From Clostridium sp. D43t1_170807_H7 (GTDB lineage Bacteria > Bacillota > Clostridia > Clostridiales > Clostridiaceae): DNA of 64,000 bases. Position 1 is the first letter of the stretch. Every line of letters begins with the position of its first letter. Positions 1 through 9,252 of this stretch are shown in pieces. The stretch lies in contig NZ_JADNLK010000002.1 of NCBI RefSeq assembly GCF_015555905.1, positions 1 to 64,000 on the forward strand, in the 5' to 3' direction. The notes under the pieces are model-generated. The model made no database searches. It saw nothing but the letters and a program-made list of their open reading frames with translations, and was not told the origin of the DNA. The translations under genes and the position numbers were made by a program.

Positions 1-171
1 GATATTGCAAAGTTATTTTTCTATTATTATCAAAAATTAGCCATAGGCTATTTTTTCATACCAAACTTTACACTATCATATTGTTTCACTTTTATAAATC
101 TGTATGCAGTTATGTTTTTATTATTTCTATATGTCAATACTTCTATTTCTACCAATAAAAATAACAGAAGA

Positions 172-198
172 AACCGTATCATTATTACTGATACGGTT
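172..198 (-). terminator. hairpin terminator after the first histidine kinase
   Basis: A perfect 10-bp stem (AACCGTATCA / TGATACGGTT) with a 7-nt loop lies about 80 bases past the stop of the leftmost kinase gene. A T-rich stretch follows on the minus strand. It probably ends the ABC/two-component transcript. Nothing else is recognisable in bases 1-278. Confidence 0.6.
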
Positions 199-278
199 CA
201 CTATAATTAATCCTAAATATCTTAATAAAAATCCAATTTTACAATTAAAGTATTTTTCTTTATTTAATTATAATGTTT

Positions 279-1349
279 TTATTCTAAATTTTGTAAAAAC
301 ACAGAAAATGTTGTTCCTTTTGATTTTTTTGATGTTACTTTAATATAACCACCTTGTTTTGTTATTATTTCATTAGCTAAATAAAGTCCAACTCCTACAC
401 CTTCAATATCTTGAACCTCACTACACCTATAAAATCTTTTAAATATTTTATTTATATCTTGTTCTGATATTCCTATACCTGTATCACTAATATCTATCTT
501 AGTAAACAACTCCCACTGTTCAACTACTATATCTATCTTCCCACCAGCATTACTATATTTAACTGCATTTTCTAAAATATTAAATAATGCCTCACTTGTC
601 CATTTTTTATCATGATTTAATTTAATATCATCAGAACACTCTACTTTTATACTTATATCTTTTTCTTCTGCTTTTAAATAAACTCCACTTAAAACAGTAG
701 CAATTGTATCTTTTATATAGGCAAAACTTTTATTTAATGAAATTATGTTATTTTCTAATCTAGACATTTTTATTAAAGCCTTAACTAACCAATCTAATTT
801 AGAAACTTGAGATTTCATAGTACTTAAACACATTATTTGTTGCTCTTTACTTAATTCTCTTTCAATTAAAGTCTCATTATACATTGATATATTTGCTATA
901 GGTGTTTTTATTTGATGTGAAATATCTGAAATTAAAGTCTTTATATTTTCTTTTTCTATATTTGCCTTATTTCTATCGTTATTTAAAATCTCAATTAACC
1001 TTTTTAATTTTTGCTGTATCTTTGACAATAAAGTATCTTCATTATAGTCAAATATTATATTTTCTTTTTTCTCTATAATACTATCTATAGTTTCACACAT
1101 TTTATCTGAGAACTCCACAATAGTTTTTCTCAAAGAATATACTAATACTGATGATATTAAAATAATTATAAAAGTAAAACATCCAGTCATAATCATTATC
1201 TTTTTAACTTCTTTGTATAAATTAGGACTTATACTAATCATATTATCTAAACTTATCTTTGCTAAAAGAAAAAACAAACTACTTATTATTATTACAGTAA
1301 ACATGAAAATGCTATAAATATTTTTATAAAAAAAATTCTTTACCCTCAT
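279..1349 (-). CDS. membrane sensor histidine kinase
   Basis: 356-residue sensor kinase. Two membrane segments (about residues 11-30 and 54-72) enclose a short outer loop, the small-sensor layout of kinases that take their signal from a partner ABC transporter. The HisKA box contains HQIKTP with the phospho-accepting His at about 145. The HATPase domain follows, with an N box (NILENAVKY) and the G boxes DTGIGI and GVGVGLYL. The gene starts 2 bases after the response-regulator stop, so the two are co-transcribed and should form a pair. Upstream in the same direction lie an ABC ATPase and permease, suggesting that the system senses or controls an exported or toxic compound. The ligand is not evident. 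Confidence 0.9.
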   Translation of the reverse strand: MRVKNFFYKNIYSIFMFTVIIISSLFFLLAKISLDNMISISPNLYKEVKKIMIMTGCFTFIIILISSVLVYSLRKTIVEFSDKMCETIDSIIEKKENIIFDYNEDTLLSKIQQKLKRLIEILNNDRNKANIEKENIKTLISDISHQIKTPIANISMYNETLIERELSKEQQIMCLSTMKSQVSKLDWLVKALIKMSRLENNIISLNKSFAYIKDTIATVLSGVYLKAEEKDISIKVECSDDIKLNHDKKWTSEALFNILENAVKYSNAGGKIDIVVEQWELFTKIDISDTGIGISEQDINKIFKRFYRCSEVQDIEGVGVGLYLANEIITKQGGYIKVTSKKSKGTTFSVFLQNLE

Positions 1350-1351
1350 GA

Positions 1352-2035
1352 TTATTTATCTCCTGCCCAAGTATATCCAACACCGTATACCGTTTTAATA
1401 TACTTAGGTTTTGAAGGATTATCTTCTATTTTACTTCTAAGCCTATTTATATTTACAGTTAAAGCATGCTCCTCTATATACTGATCATTTTCCCATATTT
1501 CTTCTAATAAAGCTTGTCTTGTTAATACTTGTCCTTTCTCTGTAACTAACTTCTTTAAAACTTTATATTCAGTAGGTGCTAACACTATACTTTCATTATT
1601 TTTCTTAACTGTCATTTTATCAAAGTCAAATGTAAATTCATTTATTTTAATTACTTTAGGAGTTTCATTATCCTTTCCGTATCTTCTTAAAACTGCCATT
1701 ACTCTTTCTCTTAATATATTTATACTAAAAGGTTTAGTTACATAATCATCTGCACCAATTCTTAATCCTGTTATTATGTCAAGCTCCATATCACATGCTG
1801 TTAAAAATATAATTGGATTTTTATAATTTTCCCTTATCTTCTTACAAAACTCAAACCCACTTCCATCTGGCAAATTAACATCTAACAATATTATGTCTAT
1901 TTCTTCAGTATTTATTTTTTCTTCTGCTTCTTTTAATGTAAAGACTGATATAACCTTAAATCCATCCATTTGAAAATTAAAAGACATTCCTTGATTTAAC
2001 ATTTTATCATCTTCAACTATCATAATGTTATACAT
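1352..2035 (-). CDS. OmpR-family response regulator
   Basis: 227 residues. An N-terminal receiver has the acidic pocket EDD (8-10) and the phospho-acceptor Asp52 in LLDVNLPDGSG. A C-terminal winged-helix DNA-binding domain follows, ending in the family's typical VYGVGYTW. It is the partner of the kinase directly downstream. An AGGTGAT ribosome binding site precedes the ATG. The gene lies after the ABC permease, separated by a strong hairpin, so its expression may be uncoupled from the transporter. Its target is inferred to be the adjacent transporter promoter. Confidence 0.92.
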   Translation of the reverse strand: MYNIMIVEDDKMLNQGMSFNFQMDGFKVISVFTLKEAEEKINTEEIDIILLDVNLPDGSGFEFCKKIRENYKNPIIFLTACDMELDIITGLRIGADDYVTKPFSINILRERVMAVLRRYGKDNETPKVIKINEFTFDFDKMTVKKNNESIVLAPTEYKVLKKLVTEKGQVLTRQALLEEIWENDQYIEEHALTVNINRLRSKIEDNPSKPKYIKTVYGVGYTWAGDK

Positions 2036-2068
2036 ACCATATCACCTCTATGTAATTATAGCACCCCA

Positions 2069-2095
2069 CATAAAAGGTAACAATTACCTTTTATG
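2069..2095 (-). promoter_or_regulatory. perfect hairpin between ABC permease and regulator
   Basis: CATAAAAGGTAA and TTACCTTTTATG form a perfect 12-bp stem with a 3-nt loop between the permease stop and the regulator start. There is no proper T-run outside the stem. It could be a partial intercistronic terminator, an RNA-processing site, or, as DNA, an operator for the regulator. Comparable hairpins occupy the same place in the two ABC/two-component modules at the right end. Confidence 0.55.
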
Positions 2096-2111
2096 CAGGA
2101 TGCTTCAAATA

Positions 2112-4700
2112 TTATTCTGCAATTCTTAATCTTTCAACTATACTTTCTTTACTTATATTTCTATATCCTATTAATGGAACTACTAACATTATTATTGATA
2201 TTATACTCATTGCTACTATTACTGAGACTAAGTATATTCCAATTTTAAATCCTCCATATATAGGGAACATCATTGGTGCTAAAAAACTTGCAACTAATCC
2301 TAATGGAATAACTAAAACTGCTGTTAATATAATGTAATACATACCTTCAAATAAAATCATTTTTTTGCTTTGACTCTTTGTCATCCCAATAGATTCAAGC
2401 ATTGAGAACTCTAACTTTCTTGATATTATTGAAGTTAACATTGTATTAATAACATTGATTATACCTATAAATCCTAATATTAATGCAACGGTTCCTCCAA
2501 TTAATGATACTATTAATTTCATTTCCTCCATAGCATCTATATAAAAATTTTTAGAACCTAAGAAAAGCATGATATTTCCTGATTCATTTATAATTTTTTG
2601 AATTTCTTCATCAGCTTCAGCTAAATCAACATTATCTTTTAAATCAATATCAATACTCTTTATATAATTATTATAATCTGGAAATAACTCTTTAAATGCA
2701 TTTTCTTCTATATTAAGCTCTGTCATATTACTAGCAGAGAATCCCCCTGTGTTATCTGCTACTACTGCCATAACTTTGAATTCTTTTGTAACTTCTTTAA
2801 GTACTCCATTTTCATCTGGTATTTTCACTGTTAAAGGTAATATATCTCCAGCTTCTATTACATATGATTCTCCAACCCCAACATTGTAAATTATATAATC
2901 ACCCTTTTTAAATTCTTCCTCATCTATCTTTCCATCAATAACTTTAAACTTTTCTAACTCTTTATCTAATCTGTCTGCTTTTAAAGCTGTTAAATTAGCT
3001 ATCATCATATCATCTGCAAATCCTAACATAGTAGTTCTAATATTTTGATTTCCTGACTCTATTCCTCTTTTAACTTCTTCTTTAAGCTTTCCACTTAAAA
3101 CAAACTCAACACCAAAATCATATATAATACCATCTTCATCAGGTGTAATTGCTTTATAATTAATTCTTGCATCTTTAACTATATCTAACTCTTTTACTTT
3201 ATTTATTAAATCTTCAGTTATTGCTTGATACTCAACCTTCCCCCAAAAATTACCTATAACATTACTAATAGTAATATCAGCAACCACTTCATTTTCAGCA
3301 TGAGCTTCTGGATCAATTCCTAATGTTGCACTTATTGTAAATATAACTATCACAGCACTTAAAGAAATAGATAAGACTGATAACATAACTCTCTTCTTAT
3401 TCTTAACTATATTACTCCAAGCCATTTTATTAAGCTTTGCACCATTAGTTCCCTTCTTATTTTTCTTCTTTAAATTTTCTGCATCTGAAGATACAAATCT
3501 AACAGCCTCTATTGGCGATACCTTGCCTGCAATCCTTCCTGGTTTATTACAGCTTATTAATACTGTAACTAAAGAAAATAATATAGATAATATAAAATTT
3601 AATGGACTTTTAGAAACTACAACTATATTTCCCATAAAAGTAAATGATAATGCCATTGGAATTATAAATGTTGCTACTGCATATCCTAAAACTAGTCCTA
3701 TTGGTATACCTATAATTGATAACTTCAATGCTTGTCTTATTATTATTCTCTTTAACTGCTTTGAGGTTGTACCTATAGTTTTTAATAAACCATAAAATTT
3801 AATATCCTTACTTACTGATATATAGAATATATTATAAATAATTAAATATCCTGTAGCTATAATTAATACAATCCCTACTGCTATAGCTATAAATTGTTGA
3901 ATTTCACTATCACTACTTATACTTTTTTCACTATCATACTTTGGATGAGCCTTAGCTTTTGTTCCATCTATTTCATTAGATATTCTATTAAGTTCATCTT
4001 GGACAGTATCATAACTTGAATTACTATTTATATTTTTAAGTGTTAAAAAAACTGCTGTTGTACCTTCAATTTCTGTTATACCTTTATTATATTTTGGTAT
4101 AAATTCATTAGATACAAATGCTCTAATAGTACCTGTTCCTCTTACAACTAAAGATTCATAATACCCACAAAGATTAAAATCAATACTTTTTACCTCATTA
4201 TTAATTACAATATCTAAACTAACGGTTTCACCAATATTTTTATCCATATTTAATACATCTAATACCCAACTTGGAAGTAATATATCATTAGCTTTTTTAG
4301 GATATGTACCTTCTATTGGTACAACCGCCATCATTTCATAAACATCTTTATCATCTGTAGAAAATAAACATACATTTTCAGCTAATAAAACTTCATTTTG
4401 TATAATATCTGTGCTTGCTAGTTGTATAATTCCCTTTTTCTTTATGTTATCTATATTATTTAATTTATCAATATTTTTTATATTAAAATCTATATATCCA
4501 TCTGCATCAACACCATATGAGCTTACATTAGTATAAACTTTATTAGTATTATAAAAAGTTATTCCCCCAACTATAGTTGTAGTTATAAGCAAGGTAGTTA
4601 ATGCTATTGCTAATATTGCAAATATATTTCTCATTTTATTTACTTTTAGACTTCTATTACTTAACTTTTTTATTATTTCTCTATTATTATTTTTTAGCAC
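2112..4700 (-). CDS. ABC exporter permease, duplicated FtsX type
   Basis: 862 residues. Membrane segment about 29-49, then an outer domain of about 220 residues, three membrane segments (about 270-390, first FtsX unit), a further segment near 438-458, a second outer domain of about 230 residues and three closing segments (about 735-855). This is the FtsX/MacB-like permease with two large extracytoplasmic domains. The BceB family differs in having one large loop. It lies 6 bases after the ATPase gene and presumably forms a homodimer or heteromer with it. Lipoprotein, peptide or antibiotic export are the usual roles; the substrate cannot be told. Confidence 0.88.
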   Translation of the reverse strand: MLKNNNREIIKKLSNRSLKVNKMRNIFAILAIALTTLLITTTIVGGITFYNTNKVYTNVSSYGVDADGYIDFNIKNIDKLNNIDNIKKKGIIQLASTDIIQNEVLLAENVCLFSTDDKDVYEMMAVVPIEGTYPKKANDILLPSWVLDVLNMDKNIGETVSLDIVINNEVKSIDFNLCGYYESLVVRGTGTIRAFVSNEFIPKYNKGITEIEGTTAVFLTLKNINSNSSYDTVQDELNRISNEIDGTKAKAHPKYDSEKSISSDSEIQQFIAIAVGIVLIIATGYLIIYNIFYISVSKDIKFYGLLKTIGTTSKQLKRIIIRQALKLSIIGIPIGLVLGYAVATFIIPMALSFTFMGNIVVVSKSPLNFILSILFSLVTVLISCNKPGRIAGKVSPIEAVRFVSSDAENLKKKNKKGTNGAKLNKMAWSNIVKNKKRVMLSVLSISLSAVIVIFTISATLGIDPEAHAENEVVADITISNVIGNFWGKVEYQAITEDLINKVKELDIVKDARINYKAITPDEDGIIYDFGVEFVLSGKLKEEVKRGIESGNQNIRTTMLGFADDMMIANLTALKADRLDKELEKFKVIDGKIDEEEFKKGDYIIYNVGVGESYVIEAGDILPLTVKIPDENGVLKEVTKEFKVMAVVADNTGGFSASNMTELNIEENAFKELFPDYNNYIKSIDIDLKDNVDLAEADEEIQKIINESGNIMLFLGSKNFYIDAMEEMKLIVSLIGGTVALILGFIGIINVINTMLTSIISRKLEFSMLESIGMTKSQSKKMILFEGMYYIILTAVLVIPLGLVASFLAPMMFPIYGGFKIGIYLVSVIVAMSIISIIMLVVPLIGYRNISKESIVERLRIAE

Positions 4701-4706
4701 TTTCTC

Positions 4707-5381
4707 CTACCCCCTTTTTGTTACAATCTTTCCATCTTCAATTCTTATAATTCTATCTGCCATTTGTGCAATTTGTTCATTATGAGTTATCATAACTATT
4801 GTTTGGTTAAATCTTCTACTAGTTATCTTTAACAATCCTAAAACCTCTTGTTCTGTTTTTGAATCTAGGTTACCAGTTGGTTCATCAGCTAAAACTATTG
4901 AAGGCTTAGTTGCAAGAGATCTTGCTATAGCAACTCTTTGTTGTTGTCCTCCTGAAAGGTTATTAGGTAATCTATCCTCTTTTCCCTTTAACCCTAAAGT
5001 TTCAATAATACTATCTACATATTTTTTATCAACTTTATTACCATCAAGCTCTATTGGTAATACTATATTTTCATATACATTTAATATTGGTACTAAATTA
5101 TAACTTTGAAATACAAATCCTATATTCCTACGTCTGAAAATTGTAAGCTCATCATTATTCATTGAAAATATATCTTTTCCATCTACTACTACTTTTCCTT
5201 CTGATGCTCTATCTAATCCACCTAACATATGAAGTAATGTACTTTTACCAGAACCAGATGTTCCTACTATTGCAATAAATTCACCTTTATTTATTTCTAT
5301 ATTTACATCATCTAGCGCCTTTACTAAATTTTCATCTTTTCCATAATACTTTTTTAAACCCATAGTTTTTAATATAGTCAT
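4707..5381 (-). CDS. ABC transporter ATPase, LolD/MacB type
   Basis: 224 residues. Walker A GTSGSGKST at 40-48, Q-loop in FVFQSYNLVP, signature LSGGQQQRVAIA, Walker B with ADEPTGNLDS, and the H-loop MITHN. The NLDS extension after Walker B is typical of MacB/LolD/FtsE ATPases. It is first in the operon, followed by the FtsX-type permease, regulator and kinase, and powers that permease. Confidence 0.92.
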   Translation of the reverse strand: MTILKTMGLKKYYGKDENLVKALDDVNIEINKGEFIAIVGTSGSGKSTLLHMLGGLDRASEGKVVVDGKDIFSMNNDELTIFRRRNIGFVFQSYNLVPILNVYENIVLPIELDGNKVDKKYVDSIIETLGLKGKEDRLPNNLSGGQQQRVAIARSLATKPSIVLADEPTGNLDSKTEQEVLGLLKITSRRFNQTIVMITHNEQIAQMADRIIRIEDGKIVTKRG

Positions 5382-5585
5382 AATATAATCTCTCTCCTCA
5401 TATATCCTTTATATTTATTAATTACTTTTTTTTATTTCATAATTTTTATTACCTTTTCCTTACAATATAATAATATCATTAGTACTTATAATAAAACCTC
5501 ACATCTTTGAGAGATTCTTATAATAAAATGTAACAATTTTGAAATATTTAGATTATTTTCTAGGATAGTACCTTTCCTAAATATA

Positions 5586-5636
5586 AAAATACAAGTTTGT
5601 ACTTAATATATAAGTTTAAGTACAAACTTGTATTTT
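5586..5636 (-). terminator. terminator after ribokinase
   Basis: A near-perfect 21-bp stem (AAAATACAAGTTTGTACTTA and its complement) with a 9-nt loop sits just past the ribokinase stop. A-rich and T-rich flanks allow it to work on both strands. The rest of 5382-5674 must hold the ABC operon promoter; no box is clear enough to call. Confidence 0.75.
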
Positions 5637-5674
5637 CTTATGTTTTAAACTATGTTTATGATATTTCTCTTAAT

Positions 5675-6604
5675 TTAATCCTCCCCATATATTTCTTCTA
5701 TTTCTTTTAAATATGGAATTGATGGCTGAGCACCTTTTCTTTGAACTGATATTGATGATACCTTATTTCCAAAGTTAACTGCCCCTATTAAAGTTTCTTT
5801 ATTAATATTTCTAAAATCTAATTTTGAACTTAAACCTCCAATAAAACTATCACCTGCTGCTGTTGTATCAATTGCATTCACCTTATATGATGGTACTAAT
5901 TTACAGAAATCTTTACCTATTACTGCAGCACCTTTATCTCCTAAAGTAATTACTACAAATTTAACTCCTTTTTCTAAAAACACTTTCCCTGCCTTATTTG
6001 CGTCTTCTAAAGTTTCAACTGTAATTCCTGTTAATACCTCTGCCTCTGTTTCATTAGGAACTATAATATCCGTTACTTTTAAAAGTTCTTCATTTATCTT
6101 CTTTGCTGGTGCTGGGTTTAATATTGTCACTTTTCCAAACTCTTTAGCCTTCTTAAATGCTTCTAGTGTCATTTCTTCAGATGTTTCAAATTGAGCTATT
6201 AATATATCCGATTCTTCAATCTTTTCTAATGAAGCTTCAATATCTTCCTTATTAATTGTCATATTTGAACCTGCTACAACTATTATAGAATTATTTCCAT
6301 TTTCATTAACCATTATAAATGCCATTCCTGTTGATTCATTCTTATCTTCAAAGACATATTTTACGTCTATATTATCTTCTTTTAACTTATCTTTAAGAAT
6401 TTCACCATTTTCATCTTTTCCTATTTTAGCTATCATAGCAACTTCAGCACCACATCTCTTAGCTGCAACAGCTTGATTCGCTCCTTTTCCTCCTGCTATC
6501 TTTTCGAATGATTTTGATAAAATAGTTTCTCCAACTCTTGGTATATCATTTACTTTTACAACTAAGTCCATATTCATACTTCCAAGTACACATACTCTAT
6601 TCAT
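5675..6604 (-). CDS. rbsK: ribokinase
   Basis: 309 residues, the usual ribokinase length. It phosphorylates ribose to ribose 5-phosphate in the cytoplasm. PfkB signature 1 is seen near the N-terminus (GGKGANQAVAAKR, about 38-50). Signature 2 is near 250 as DTTAAGDSFIGG, which contains the catalytic Asp and the anion hole. The N-terminal substrate pocket NMDLVV is also present. The gene stands alone, with a terminator behind it and no rbs transporter beside it. Specificity for ribose rather than another sugar or nucleoside rests on overall similarity. Confidence 0.88.
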   Translation of the reverse strand: MNRVCVLGSMNMDLVVKVNDIPRVGETILSKSFEKIAGGKGANQAVAAKRCGAEVAMIAKIGKDENGEILKDKLKEDNIDVKYVFEDKNESTGMAFIMVNENGNNSIIVVAGSNMTINKEDIEASLEKIEESDILIAQFETSEEMTLEAFKKAKEFGKVTILNPAPAKKINEELLKVTDIIVPNETEAEVLTGITVETLEDANKAGKVFLEKGVKFVVITLGDKGAAVIGKDFCKLVPSYKVNAIDTTAAGDSFIGGLSSKLDFRNINKETLIGAVNFGNKVSSISVQRKGAQPSIPYLKEIEEIYGED

Positions 6605-6740
6605 AGTTTTTTCTCCTTTAATTTATAAATTTTAATTTCTTCCTAAATAGGTTAATTACATAATACACTTTATATAAACCCTTTTAAAACTTTTTAAAAT
6701 TCTTTATTTATAAGTTTGTTTTGAACCAGTATTTATAATT

Positions 6741-6784
6741 AAAAAGTGAAGTGGGTAAGATAATTTATCCACTTCACTTTTTAA
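6741..6784 (-). terminator. terminator after the Tyr/Pro-rich protein gene
   Basis: Inverted repeat AAAAAGTGAAGTGG / CCACTTCACTTTTT with a 13-nt loop, about 100 bases past the stop of the upstream gene. A- and T-runs on both flanks suggest a terminator. Otherwise nothing is recognised in 6605-6887 except the ribokinase upstream sequence. Confidence 0.7.
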
Positions 6785-6887
6785 TTAGTATACTCTTAAA
6801 ATTGTTACTCTAATCTTCTATACAAATAAGTATTTTTTTCTTCTAAATAATTAAGTACTACAGATTCCAAGAGGTAATTTTTATTTT

Positions 6888-7262
6888 TTAATAAGGATAA
6901 AATGGATATAGATATGGATACGGATATGGGTAAATTGGATAAGGTGGTATAATATATGGAAACCTTAAAGGCCTTACCCTATTAATATTTCGCATTGGGA
7001 AATTTCTTCTATTAAATCGTCTAAATCTTCCTGGCTGCCTATATCCCATATACTGCTGTCTATTCATTTCATTCTCATAATCACTTTCCATTACCTCTTC
7101 TGCAACTAATACACTTACAGTATTATTATTTACCTCTTCAATAATTCCCTCTAGTCTACCTCCATTACTCATTATAATAACAGAATAATAAGATATACAT
7201 TTTTTACATTCATCATATAGAGATTCTTCATCACGATATACGCCGACAACTTCTAATGACAC
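6888..7262 (-). CDS. small protein with a Tyr/Pro-rich tail, function unknown
   Basis: 124 residues, not assigned to a known family. Residues about 25-60 (IIMSNGGRLEGIIEEV) read like a small beta-barrel of Sm-like type. Residues 70-95 are Arg/Asn-rich, and the tail is built of PYP/YPY steps ending in FYPY. Such tails are common in clostridial and bacillar spore-coat and surface proteins, so a coat role is possible but only a guess. A CCTCC-complementary ribosome binding site precedes the ATG. Single gene with its own terminator. Confidence 0.6.
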   Translation of the reverse strand: MSLEVVGVYRDEESLYDECKKCISYYSVIIMSNGGRLEGIIEEVNNNTVSVLVAEEVMESDYENEMNRQQYMGYRQPGRFRRFNRRNFPMRNINRVRPLRFPYIIPPYPIYPYPYPYLYPFYPY

Positions 7263-7387
7263 TATTTAATTCCCTCCTTTCAGTAATATATTATTCAATT
7301 CTGAAATATAGGTGAATTAATTTATATATTTCTATTATTTAATATAAAGTCAAGAAATTCTGAATCTCCTAGCTCAAAAGTAAATTA

Positions 7388-9133
7388 TTACTCTTCATCT
7401 TGTAATGCATCATATCCATGTTCATTAGTACGAATTTTAATTACATCTTCAACATCATAAATAAATATTTTTCCGTCTCCAATATTTCCTGTATAAAGTA
7501 CCTTTTGAACAGTTTCAACCAATGTTTGAACTGGTATTTTACATATTACAACTTCAACCTTAACTTTTGGAAGTAACCTAGTATCTATAGCTCTACCTAA
7601 GAAATAAGTTAATTGTCCTTTTTGCATACCATATCCAAGAACATTTGTAACAGTAACACCTGTTATACCAAGCTTATCAAGAGCTTCTTGAAGTTCTGAT
7701 AACTTAGTTTGGTTCATAATAATAGTAACCTTTGTCACCTTAGTACCAGAATGTTCATTATGCACTACTGGTATTGCTTCATCAGGTAAAACAGTATTTT
7801 CAGATTTTGAAACAGTAGTAACAGCTGATTTTGTGGCTTCAATTCCAGTTGCTAATCCTGCCATAGTAGTAACTGGCGCAAAATCTGGATAAGCAATATT
7901 TCCATGTTCACCAATATCAAGACCAGCAATTTCTTCTTCACGAGATACCCTAATTCCTATTGTCTTCTTAATTATGACCCAAACTAATAAAGACGCAGCA
8001 AATACAAATACACCTACGGCAATTATTCCCAAAAGCTGAATACCTAGTAATTTAAATCCTCCACCATAGAAAAGACCATTTTGAGTAGAAAGAGTTGTAA
8101 CTCCTTCCTTTGCAAACAATCCAACGCAAATAGTACCAAAAACACCACAACCAAGATGAACTGATGTTGCACCAACTGGGTCGTCAACTTTTATTCTATC
8201 AAAAAACATCACTGCAAATACAACTATAACCCCAGCAATTGCTCCAATTATTAATGAAGCAGAAATACTTACATATGCACAACTACCAGTAATTCCAACT
8301 AAACCTGCCAAACATCCATTTATAGTCATTCCTAAATCTGGTTTACCTATAAAAATCCAAGAAGTTATAGTTGATGTTAATATAGCTGCAATTGCTGCTG
8401 TGTTAGTTGTCATAAGTATATGCATAACATCTGATGGTTTTTGAAAGCTCATTGTAGATCCAGGATTAAATCCAAACCATCCAAGCCAAAGAACAAATAA
8501 CCCTATAACAGCTAATGACATATTATGTCCTGGAATAGCATTTACTTTTCCGTCTTTACCATACTTTCCAATACGTGGCCCAAGAATTAATGCTCCAGCA
8601 AGTGCTGCCCAACCTCCAACAGAATGAACAACTGTATCACCTGCAAAATCCATAAATCCAAGATCAGCTAACCAGCCTCCTCCCCATACCCAATGTCCTA
8701 CAATCGGATATATAAAAAGTGTAAGAATAAATGAAAATATAATAAAAGATATATATTTAACACGTTCAGCAACAGCTCCTGAAACTATAGTTGCTGCAGT
8801 ACCACAGAAAACTAATTGAAAGAAAAATTTTCCCCCAAAAGGAACATTTGATGTTAATGTATCCTTGTAATAAGAAAGGTCTGAATCTCCTAAAATAAAT
8901 AGATGTTGTGTTCCAATTAAAGGATTGTCACCTCCAAACATTAGCCCCCAACCAATAATTAGAAATCCTAAAGATGAAACGGCAAATACAATAAAGTTTT
9001 TTGATAATATATTAACCGTATTCTTTGATCTTGCAAATCCAGCCTCAACAGCTGCAAATCCTAAATTCATAAAGAAAACTAAAATAGCAGTAAGAAACAC
9101 CCACATAGTATCAACAATCATTGTATTATTCAT
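7388..9133 (-). CDS. amt: ammonium channel fused to a PII signalling domain
   Basis: 581 residues from the ATG at 9133, chosen because AGGGGG stands 8 bases upstream; a longer frame to 9166 runs into a hairpin. Residues 1-400 are an Amt/Rh channel of about 11 membrane segments with family stretches VFCGTAATIVSGAVAER and GGWAALAGA. After a linker, about residues 465-575 form a PII domain (KVTIIMNQTKLSELQEAL, GYGMQKGQ, LPKVKVEVV, TGNIGDGKIF). Known PII proteins gate Amt by inserting the T-loop; here gate and channel are one chain. The T-loop reads GRAIDTRLLP, whereas classic GlnB has RGAEYVVDFLP, so the uridylylated Tyr51 is missing. Control is presumably by ATP/ADP/2-oxoglutarate only. Confidence 0.93.
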   Translation of the reverse strand: MNNTMIVDTMWVFLTAILVFFMNLGFAAVEAGFARSKNTVNILSKNFIVFAVSSLGFLIIGWGLMFGGDNPLIGTQHLFILGDSDLSYYKDTLTSNVPFGGKFFFQLVFCGTAATIVSGAVAERVKYISFIIFSFILTLFIYPIVGHWVWGGGWLADLGFMDFAGDTVVHSVGGWAALAGALILGPRIGKYGKDGKVNAIPGHNMSLAVIGLFVLWLGWFGFNPGSTMSFQKPSDVMHILMTTNTAAIAAILTSTITSWIFIGKPDLGMTINGCLAGLVGITGSCAYVSISASLIIGAIAGVIVVFAVMFFDRIKVDDPVGATSVHLGCGVFGTICVGLFAKEGVTTLSTQNGLFYGGGFKLLGIQLLGIIAVGVFVFAASLLVWVIIKKTIGIRVSREEEIAGLDIGEHGNIAYPDFAPVTTMAGLATGIEATKSAVTTVSKSENTVLPDEAIPVVHNEHSGTKVTKVTIIMNQTKLSELQEALDKLGITGVTVTNVLGYGMQKGQLTYFLGRAIDTRLLPKVKVEVVICKIPVQTLVETVQKVLYTGNIGDGKIFIYDVEDVIKIRTNEHGYDALQDEE

Positions 9134-9157
9134 ATTTACACCCCCTAAAAAATAAGA

Positions 9158-9198
9158 AAAGGACAAAGGTATTCTTTCTTAGAACACCTTTGTCCTTT
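9158..9198 (-). terminator. hairpin at the 5' end of the amt leader
   Basis: AAAGGACAAAGGT pairs perfectly with ACCTTTGTCCTTT, and the minus strand continues with TTTTCTTATTTTTT, giving a good intrinsic terminator. It lies 55 bases past the stop of the wall-protein gene, so it may end that transcript. It also begins exactly where transcription from the promoter at 9205-9233 should start, so it is the first element of the amt message and may attenuate it. Confidence 0.7.
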
Positions 9199-9204
9199 AT
9201 ATTT

Positions 9205-9233
9205 ATTATATATTATTCTATTATATTTTTCAA
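9205..9233 (-). promoter_or_regulatory. sigma-A promoter for amt-PII
   Basis: On the minus strand, TTGAAA (9228-9233), a 17-bp spacer and a perfect TATAAT (9205-9210). The expected start near 9198 falls at the base of the leader hairpin. Confidence 0.7.
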
Positions 9234-9252
9234 TACAATAAATGTTAATTTT

